From assembly GCA_964370205.1 (NCBI GenBank), contig CAYJIK010000062.1, forward strand, positions 1-12,284: DNA of 12,284 nt. The letters run 5' to 3'. The notes below the pieces were generated by a model. It saw only the letters and a program-made list of their open reading frames with translations, made no database searches and was not told the origin of the DNA. This stretch comes from DAMCAP01 sp964370205. GTDB lineage: Bacteria > Bacillota > Clostridia > Oscillospirales > Ruminococcaceae. Position numbers and translations under genes: made by a program. Below, one piece after another: positions 7,202-12,284 of the stretch (position 1 is the first letter of the stretch; each line of letters opens with the position of its first letter).

Positions 7202-8416
7202 ATGGTTGTGTCAATGCTGTTAATAAGGTTGATAAGATATATTCGTGGTTATGTACGCTTTGTGATATGGGGGCTTTCTCCCGAAAACTTGGTAAACCTC
7301 GCCACCAGAGCGAAGGTGCTTATATGGGGAGTGAGCCCTACCGATGAAGGGTATGAAGGTAGTGTGTTTGCGAGCGATTATAAGAAACTCCGCCCACTCG
7401 CTAAACAGGAAAAGGTACGTATACGGATAAAGCAAAAGGTAGGTGTGCCGTTTACAGTGTGGCGGTATCGCAGACGATGGGGTCTTGCGGTAGGATTTTT
7501 GTTGATGGCTGTGGTGTTTCTGTATATGAGCGGTGGGGTGTGGCGGATAAATGTAGAGGGAAACGAAGCGGTGTCCACCACCCAGATACTGGACGTGCTG
7601 TCCGAAGCGGAGGTCACGGTGGGTGTGCGAAAAAGTCAGCTTGACTCACGTGAACTGGAGCGGACACTTTTACTGTCCGACCACAGGATATCGTGGGTGG
7701 CGGTTAACATCATAGGTACAGATATAAATGTTGAGATAAGGGAGCGTATAATGCCTCCCGAAATTATAGACCTTGATAAGTTCCCCTGTAATATTGTGGC
7801 GACACACACGGGACAGGTAAAGTCAATGGACGTTTACGAGGGTCAGCCTGTTGTGATGGAGGGGGAAGGGGTAAAAGCAGGTGACTTATTAGTGAGCGGT
7901 ATTACAGAGGATAACCACGGCAATGCCATGCTCCGCCACGCGTCGGCGGAGGTGATAGCGGTGGTGTCGGACAGCGTGACGGTGGGTATACCGCTTGAGC
8001 GAGAAATCATAGTGTATGAGGATAGAACCGTCAGCAGTACTAAGCTAAACCTGTTAGGAATTAGCGTACCGCTTTCGCTTGGTGGTGAGCCTGACGGTGA
8101 TTTTACTGTGACCGAGAGTAGCTACAGTATCGACTTTCTGCCGTTTGTAACAGTAACGAAGCTGGAGTATCGACCGTACACCAGAACCACTGACACATTG
8201 GACGAATTTACCGCAAAGGAACTTGCGATGGAGGAAGCAAAGCGTCAAGAACTGCACCTGTACCCCGATGGCATTGTCGTGAACAGGGTGATGGACGGTT
8301 GGTTGTCCGAAGGGGTGTTTTATGTGCGTTCTGTGTTTGAGGTGGAGATTGATATAGCGAGGGAGGAAGTTATACTGACTGAGGAGAGTGTGCTGAATGA
8401 GGGGGAAGGGCTTTAG
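7202..8416 (+). CDS. yqfD: Sporulation membrane protein YqfD
   Basis: YqfD is a putative stage IV sporulation protein, conserved in endospore formers and in B. subtilis under mother-cell control; its molecular function is not settled. The 404-residue protein has a cytoplasmic N-terminal domain (about 1-92) opening with IRLIRYIRGYVRFVIWG and a basic stretch (RIRIKQK). A single membrane segment follows at about 94-110 (GLAVGFLLMAVVFLYM). Next comes a POTRA-like segment (about 114-185: WRINVEGNEAVSTTQIL to INVEIRERI) and a large extracytoplasmic C-terminal region. ATG 7202 has AAGGGAAAGG directly upstream. The stop is 42 nt before a bidirectional terminator. In B. subtilis phoH and ybeY follow yqfD; here they do not. 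The family assignment is confident; the POTRA resemblance is my own reading. Confidence 0.92.
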   Translation: MVVSMLLIRLIRYIRGYVRFVIWGLSPENLVNLATRAKVLIWGVSPTDEGYEGSVFASDYKKLRPLAKQEKVRIRIKQKVGVPFTVWRYRRRWGLAVGFLLMAVVFLYMSGGVWRINVEGNEAVSTTQILDVLSEAEVTVGVRKSQLDSRELERTLLLSDHRISWVAVNIIGTDINVEIRERIMPPEIIDLDKFPCNIVATHTGQVKSMDVYEGQPVVMEGEGVKAGDLLVSGITEDNHGNAMLRHASAEVIAVVSDSVTVGIPLEREIIVYEDRTVSSTKLNLLGISVPLSLGGEPDGDFTVTESSYSIDFLPFVTVTKLEYRPYTRTTDTLDEFTAKELAMEEAKRQELHLYPDGIVVNRVMDGWLSEGVFYVRSVFEVEIDIAREEVILTEESVLNEGEGL

Positions 8417-8458
8417 ACAACGAACTTCCTCCTAAACTAGTCGCACATGGAGTATATT

Positions 8459-8494
8459 AAAAGAAGGTCAACCTTATGGCTGACCTTCTTTTGT
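8459..8494. terminator. Bidirectional terminator between yqfD and the regulator gene
   Basis: AAAAGAAGGTCA (8459-8470) and TGACCTTCTTTT (8481-8492) form a perfect 12-bp stem around a 10-nt loop in which CC and GG can also pair. The A-rich left side and T-rich right side give a T run on both strands, so it can end yqfC-yqfD on the + strand and the convergent regulator gene, whose stop is at 8513, on the - strand. Confidence 0.88.
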
Positions 8495-8512
8495 TAGTCG
8501 GAGTTGTGCCTT

Positions 8513-9100
8513 CTACTTCACGTACTGATAAAACAGCCCTTTTGTGGTTGAGTAGTACAGAAGCTTCCCAAACCTTTTTTTCGGCATACGAAGCTCTAGG
8601 TTCCATTCGGGGTATAGTTTGTATAACGTTAACCCTCCGTCTGCAATATAGCAGATAAATGATATGTAGTTCTCTTTAGTCATCTCGTGATCGCTGGTAA
8701 TAAACCACTCGTCTTCGACAGTTTCGATGGCGAGTTTGCCGGTTTCTTCGGCTTTTTGAAGAGTCTGCTCCGACACCTTTCTGCCACAGCACGTTATCTC
8801 GGCGTTACCTGTGCAAAGCGATATATTATGGCATATCGGACAAACGTAAAACTTAGTATTTTTCATATTCCCTCCTACTATACTATCATCGGACACACTA
8901 CCATTTAACAAACTGGCAATGTCCACCCCTAAAATTTCTGATAAGTCCCCCAAAAGCGAAACGTCAGGCAAACCCAGCCCACGCTCCCACTTCGAGACCG
9001 CTTTGTCGCTGATATTCATCAAATCGGCGAGCTGCTTTTGTGTCATGTTTTTCTCTAATCTTATGCTTTTTATAACGTTTCCAATAACTATAGTTTCCAT
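8513..9100 (-). CDS. HTH regulator with desulforedoxin-like Cys4 site and decayed superoxide reductase domain
   Basis: The 195-residue protein starts with an XRE-type helix-turn-helix (about 8-64: IRLEKNMTQKQLADLMNIS, then KAVSKWERGLGLPD). A short linker leads to KFYVCPIC (83-90) and TCCG (103-106). Cys87, Cys90, Cys104 and Cys105 reproduce the CxxC...CC iron site of desulforedoxin and desulfoferrodoxin. The C-terminal part has the superoxide reductase pattern HEMTKENYISF (138-148) and YYSTTKGLF (182-190). In active enzymes the expected motifs are HPMxxxH and CNxHG; here His138 remains, but Asn144, Ser184 and Lys187 replace ligands, and Leu123 sits near where the first His is expected. A Cys4 metal site with no enzyme activity is therefore likely. 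The start at ATG 9100 is set by AGGAGG 7 nt upstream. A sensing role for redox or metal is inference; its targets are unknown, though it could control itself or the divergent dipeptidase. Confidence 0.88.
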   Translation of the reverse strand: METIVIGNVIKSIRLEKNMTQKQLADLMNISDKAVSKWERGLGLPDVSLLGDLSEILGVDIASLLNGSVSDDSIVGGNMKNTKFYVCPICHNISLCTGNAEITCCGRKVSEQTLQKAEETGKLAIETVEDEWFITSDHEMTKENYISFICYIADGGLTLYKLYPEWNLELRMPKKRFGKLLYYSTTKGLFYQYVK

Positions 9101-9107
9101 GTTATTA

Positions 9108-9113
9108 CCTCCT
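9108..9113 (-). promoter_or_regulatory. Ribosome binding site that decides the regulator start
   Basis: A perfect AGGAGG on the - strand lies 7 nt before ATG 9100. An in-frame TTG at 9121 lies upstream of this site and within the promoter -10, so the longer reading is unlikely. Confidence 0.85.
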
Positions 9114-9120
9114 GAGTTCA

Positions 9121-9149
9121 ATAATACATGATAGTTGGTGGTTTTTCAA
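9121..9149 (-). promoter_or_regulatory. SigA-type promoter for the HTH regulator
   Basis: On the - strand, TTGAAA (9149-9144) and TATTAT (9126-9121) are 17 nt apart. The predicted start near 9114 leaves a leader of only about 14 nt, with the ribosome binding site at its very beginning. Confidence 0.75.
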
Positions 9150-9406
9150 TAAACGCACCGTAGAGTTTGTGATTTTTCCGTTAAGGCGTCTTTGTGTGTG
9201 GAGGATAGCTGTTATGTAGTTATTTAGTATATAAATCAAAAAATGTTACGCATTACTTTTTGAAAATTCGATTCATCATCGTATAGTGTGTCCCGGGATT
9301 GTTGTCGCTCTTTTTTGTTTGAAGTAGTGGGTGTGTATGAAATGTATCTTATGTTGGATGTGCTTTTTAATGTGAAATGATTTATGTGAAAACGTGCAAA
9401 TTCAGG
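9150..9406. other. AT-rich intergenic stretch between divergent promoters
   Basis: This is the centre of the 419-nt region between the regulator and dipeptidase starts. I see no gene, RNA gene or clear repeat in it. An open frame of about 60 codons on the - strand (9418-9236) lacks a ribosome binding site and a natural start, and does not look like a protein. No good palindromic operator was found by eye. Confidence 0.6.
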
Positions 9407-9435
9407 TTTACTCAACACTGCTTTTATGTTATAAT
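9407..9435 (+). promoter_or_regulatory. SigA-type promoter with extended -10 for the dipeptidase
   Basis: TTTACT (9407-9412) and a perfect TATAAT (9430-9435) are separated by 17 nt. TGT (9427-9429) before the -10 box makes an extended -10. The transcript should start near 9442, leaving a leader of about 78 nt. Confidence 0.8.
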
Positions 9436-9457
9436 AACAAAAACAATAACGGTTGGA

Positions 9458-9498
9458 CGGTGGTTTTTCGTGGGCTCACGGGAATGTCAACGCCACCG
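9458..9498 (+). other. Two-part hairpin in the dipeptidase leader
   Basis: CGGTGG (9458-9463) pairs with CCACCG (9493-9498) and encloses a smaller hairpin, CGTG (9469-9472) with CACG (9477-9480). The structure ends 11 nt before the ribosome binding site GGAG (9510-9513). There is no T run, so it is not a terminator. It may protect the mRNA or affect translation; I do not recognise a riboswitch. Confidence 0.4.
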
Positions 9499-9519
9499 AA
9501 GAAAGGGACGGAGAATATC

Positions 9520-10811
9520 ATGATAGACAGTGCATTTCGTGCTAAGGTACAGGAGTTTGTAGCGGCTCATAGAGATCAGATTGTGGAGAATATCGTTGAC
9601 CTTGTAAAGATAAACAGCCTTGAGGGCGAGCCTGCCCCCGGTGCGCCTTACGGTGTGGGTCCTAAAGAGGTGCTTGATAAGGCGCTTTTGCTTGCTGAGA
9701 GTCTTGGGCTGGACACACATAACTGTGAGGGTCACCTTGGCTACGCATATATGAAGGGCGACAGCGAGAAGTACCTAGCCAGCATAGGCCATTTGGACAT
9801 TGTCCCCATCGGTAACGGTTGGAAGGGCGATCCTTTTGTAGTGCGCAACATTGACGGTTGGCTTATTGGTAGAGGTGTATCCGATAACAAGGGCGCTTGC
9901 GTGCTCAGTCTTTACATGCTGAAGTTCTTTAAGGAAAACTACAAGAGTATTCCCTACTCGTTCAGAGCTATCCTCGGCACAAACGAAGAGACAGGTATGG
10001 AAGATGCAAAGTACTATGTTAAGACCCAACCTGCCCCTGAGTTTATTTTCACACCCGACGCCGCTTTCCCTGTGTGTATAGGTGAAAAGGGTATTGCTAC
10101 TTTTGACCTTATGAGTGGTACTATCGCTAATTCGAATATCATCAGTGTTACAGCAGGAGTTGCCAGCAATGTTGTGCCGGACAGAGCTGTGTTTGTGGTT
10201 AAGACTGACAAAGAGCTTGTCGAAACAGACACTATCAAAATTGAGAAGGACGGCGATCATGTCAAGCTGACCGCTTACGGTGTTGGCGGACATGCCGCAG
10301 GCCCTCAGAACTCGGTGAATGCTATAGGTCTGCTTGTTAAGTACTGTTTAGCAAATGAGCTATTCTCCGCTGACGAAAAGCCGTACATGCTACTGCTCGA
10401 CAAACTGCACGATAGCACAGACGGCTCTACAGTCGGCATAGCGTCGGATGATGGGCTGTTTGACCCACTCACCTGCGCAGGTTGTATGCTGAAGTTTGAG
10501 GATGGCAAGTATAGCCAGAACATAAACATCAGATACCCCACCAGCATCACATTCGAGGAGATGCATAAGACACTTGGCGACCTGTTTGCGACAGTGGGCG
10601 GTACAGTCCCTGCTACAAGAGCGACAAAACCTTTCTACATCGACCCGAAAACCCCGGCTGTTCAGGCGCTGATGAACACCTACAACGAACTGACAAACCA
10701 AAATACCGAGCCATATGTAATAGGCGGCGGTACATACGCTAAGATTTTTCCGCTTGGTGTTGGTTTTGGTATGGGTGAGCGGAGCATTGAGAAGCCTGAC
10801 TTTGTCGGTGT
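9520..10811 (+). CDS. M20 family dipeptidase, PepV/Sapep-like (3' end lost in gap)
   Basis: This is a cytosolic zinc peptidase that cleaves dipeptides and related short peptides. The visible 430 residues show the M20 ligand set in order: HLD (His91, Asp93), bridging Asp122 in GVSDNKGA, NEETG with catalytic Glu156 and ligand Glu157, Asp180 in FTPDAAFP, and a lid-domain His in GGHAAGPQNSVNA. VIGGGTYAKIFPLGVGFG near the end is the family's substrate-loop region. The last metal ligand, a His expected in an HQPNE-type motif, and the C-terminal helix fall in the N gap; PepV-type enzymes are about 460-470 residues long, so roughly 30-40 are missing. ATG 9520 has GGAG 6 nt upstream; the in-frame extension to 9394 crosses the promoter and is rejected. 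The gene has its own promoter, divergent from the regulator. The family call is secure; the exact substrate is not. Confidence 0.93.
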
Positions 10812-10911
10812 NNNNNNNNNNNNNNNNNNNNNNNNNNNNNNNNNNNNNNNNNNNNNNNNNNNNNNNNNNNNNNNNNNNNNNNNNNNNNNNNNNNNNNNNN
10901 NNNNNNNNNNN
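10812..10911. other. Assembly gap of exactly 100 N
   Basis: One hundred unknown bases replace the ends of two convergent genes. Exactly 100 N is a common placeholder for a gap of unknown length. The missing parts of the dipeptidase and the ABC ATPase alone probably need more than 100 bp, so distances across this point should not be trusted. Confidence 0.95.
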
Positions 10912-11411
10912 TTGCCCACTGTTTGCTGTTTTGTGTAGTCTATGACTGTCTGCTTTGTGGCTGTGTCCAAGCCTTTGAACGGCTCGTCAAGCAGTAAGAC
11001 GTCATAGTCGGCTAGGAGGGCACGGATTATGGCGACACGTCGCTTCATACCACCTGACAGACTGCTGACAGGGTGATGTTCAAAACCCGACAGTCCCAGT
11101 GCGACCAGTGCGGACAGTATCGCTTCGTCCTCACGGTCGGTGACGAACTTGATGTTTGTGAAAGCGCTTAGGTTTTCGCAGAGTCTGTCCTCTTGGAAAA
11201 CGGCGGATAGGCGCTGTTTGTCTATGCCGTCTATACTGCCTCTGTCCGCTGTTTCAAGGCCTGTAAGTATGCGCAGTAGTGTAGTTTTCCCCACGCCCGA
11301 CGGCGCCATGACGGTGCTGATTTCGCCTGCCTTGAAGGTCACCGAAACGTCGCTTAACACTTTGTTATCGCCGTAAGCCTTGCAGAGGTCTTTTATTACT
11401 ATGTCGTTCAC
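10912..11411 (-). CDS. ABC importer ATPase, SsuB/TauB-type (C-terminus lost in gap)
   Basis: This is the nucleotide-binding subunit of an importer in the nitrate/sulfonate/taurine group. The visible 166 residues contain Walker A APSGVGKTT (36-44, with Ala in place of the usual first Gly), a Q-loop at Gln73 (VFQEDRL), the ABC signature LSGGM (118-122), Walker B LLLDEP (139-144) and the D-loop GLD (147-149). The H-loop His that completes the ATP site, together with the C-terminal end, lies in the N gap, so integrity cannot be judged. The stretch between Walker A and the Q-loop is short, as in a compact subgroup. Translation starts at GTG 11411, with GGGG 7 nt upstream. It follows the permease after 20 nt as the last visible gene of the operon. 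The transported substrate cannot be told from the sequence. Confidence 0.92.
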
Positions 11412-11431
11412 GTTGTTACCCCTTTCTACGG

Positions 11432-12190
11432 CTATGTTCTCTTCAAGCGCTCGGCAAACTTTGATAGTCCCATCAATACCAATCTCTCAAACGTTAGGCT
11501 GATGACGATAATCACCACTGTCCAAGCGAAGAGTGAGGAAGTGTCGAGGTAGATTTTTGAGTTGAAGAGGTGCTCACCTATCGAGTTGTTTGGTATGCCT
11601 ATAACCTCCGCCGCAACTCCCGACTTCCAACATAACCCCAGCGACACTGTAGCCGCTGAGTGAAAGAAGGGGAATACTTCAAAAAAGTAGATGTAGCGGG
11701 CTGTTTTGGTGCGGTTTACACGGAAGACAGTCGCCATTTCGAGTAGCTTTTTGTCGGTTGTCGCAATACCTTCCAGTACGTTTGTATATATGACGGGGAG
11801 TACCATTAAAAAGCTGACAAACACAGACAAACTGGCAGGTGAAAACCAAAACAGCGACAGAATCACGAATGACGCTACAGGTACAGACTTTACGGTGAGC
11901 ATGAACGGTGCAAAGAGATTGCGAACGATGTTAAACCGTGCAGAGAATACGGCGAGCAGTACACCGACCACTATACCACTGAAAAACCCTGATGCAATCC
12001 GCAAAAAGGAATTAGCCAGTGACAGCCAAAACTCACCTGTTAAGACCAGTTCAGACAAGCGTCCACATACTGATACAGGAGATACAATAAGTATCTCCTG
12101 ATCAATAATCATGGCGGTGGCTTGCCATAAAGCAAGCCAGAAAAGTACCGCCCAAAGTTTAATTTTGTTTTTTTGTTTCTTATTGTCCAT
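11432..12190 (-). CDS. ABC importer permease, SsuC/TauC-type
   Basis: This is the membrane subunit of the same importer, 252 residues with about six hydrophobic segments: the first at about 14-30 (WAVLFWLALWQATAMII) after a basic N-terminus (MDNKKQKNKIK). The cytoplasmic coupling loop that contacts the ATPase is in the segment EMATVFRVNRTKTARYI, with Arg where the usual EAA loop has Gly. It is followed by CWKSGVAAEVIG and SIGEHLFNSKIY, a pattern typical of the nitrate/sulfonate/taurine permeases. ATG 12190 overlaps the end of the upstream binding-protein gene by 11 nt, which points to translational coupling. A longer reading from GTG 12220 would overlap by 41 nt and adds residues with no family likeness. 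The substrate is unknown; sulfonates, nitrate or a thiamine-precursor pyrimidine are all handled by relatives. Confidence 0.9.
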   Translation of the reverse strand: MDNKKQKNKIKLWAVLFWLALWQATAMIIDQEILIVSPVSVCGRLSELVLTGEFWLSLANSFLRIASGFFSGIVVGVLLAVFSARFNIVRNLFAPFMLTVKSVPVASFVILSLFWFSPASLSVFVSFLMVLPVIYTNVLEGIATTDKKLLEMATVFRVNRTKTARYIYFFEVFPFFHSAATVSLGLCWKSGVAAEVIGIPNNSIGEHLFNSKIYLDTSSLFAWTVVIIVISLTFERLVLMGLSKFAERLKRT

Positions 12191-12284
12191 AGTAGAAAGC
12201 GTCGTCAGGCATTGTGCCACCTACAGATGCGGGGTTCTGTGTAAACAGGACATTTAGGTAACCGCTTAGTGAGGTTTTCATTTC
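12180..12284 (-). CDS. C-terminal end of ABC substrate-binding protein (partial)
   Basis: The last 34 codons of a gene that enters from beyond the right edge of the window, reading from 12284 to the TAA at 12182-12180. The translated end is EMKTSLSGYLNVLF, then TQNPASVGGTMPDDAFYYGQ. A closing segment of the form PxSVGGxxPDDxFYY is familiar from substrate-binding lipoproteins of the NitT/TauT import family. It overlaps the permease start by 11 nt in another frame and completes the expected binding protein, permease, ATPase order. Ligand specificity cannot be judged from this fragment. Confidence 0.75.
   Translation of the reverse strand, partial: EMKTSLSGYLNVLFTQNPASVGGTMPDDAFYYGQ

Noticed and set aside
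9236..9418. Open frame of 60 codons on the - strand upstream of the dipeptidase
   Set aside because: It begins with TTG without a ribosome binding site, crosses the dipeptidase -35 box and shows no recognisable protein pattern.
1..12284. CRISPR arrays, tRNA or rRNA genes, insertion sequences or phage genes
   Set aside because: Looked for on both strands by eye; no spaced repeats, cloverleaf-like sequences, transposase or integrase frames were found.

Overview
This window looks like chromosomal DNA from a spore-forming member of the Clostridia, possibly an Oscillospirales-type anaerobe, although the exact lineage is a guess. The reasons are a Gram-positive division and cell-wall cluster in the order ftsW/spoVE, murG, murA, ftsQ/divIB, ftsZ; the sporulation pair yqfC and yqfD; AGGAGG-type ribosome binding sites; SigA-type promoters; and mid-range GC content with frequent ATA codons.

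Positions 1-6205 hold the division and cell-wall block, all on the + strand. FtsW/SpoVE polymerises peptidoglycan from lipid II. MurG makes lipid II, MurA makes the first committed precursor, FtsQ/DivIB scaffolds the septal synthase, and FtsZ forms the ring. No ftsA lies between ftsQ and ftsZ. ftsZ has its own extended -10 promoter (4651-4679), a predicted leader of about 200 nt with several possible hairpins, and a very strong terminator with a 16-bp perfect stem (6166-6205).

Positions 6235-6773 hold one AT-rich gene on the - strand, a DUF2004-like protein with its own promoter. It sits between ftsZ and the sporulation pair like an insert. Positions 6878-8494 hold yqfC and yqfD, followed by a bidirectional terminator shared with the next gene.

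Positions 8513-9519 hold a - strand helix-turn-helix regulator fused to a desulforedoxin-like Cys4 site and a superoxide-reductase-like domain that has lost most of its catalytic iron ligands. Its upstream region is shared divergently with a + strand M20 (PepV/Sapep-like) dipeptidase. Both genes have recognisable SigA promoters.

The dipeptidase runs into a run of exactly 100 N (10812-10911). Beyond it, on the - strand, lies an ABC importer operon of the nitrate/sulfonate/taurine type. Read in transcription order it has the tail of a substrate-binding protein at the window edge (12284-12180), an overlapping permease, then an ATPase whose C-terminus is lost in the gap.

Most of the window is ordinary core biology. 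I see no clearly new multi-gene system. The items most worth a second look are the ftsZ leader, the regulator with a decayed superoxide reductase domain, the DUF2004-like insert and the placement of yqfCD.
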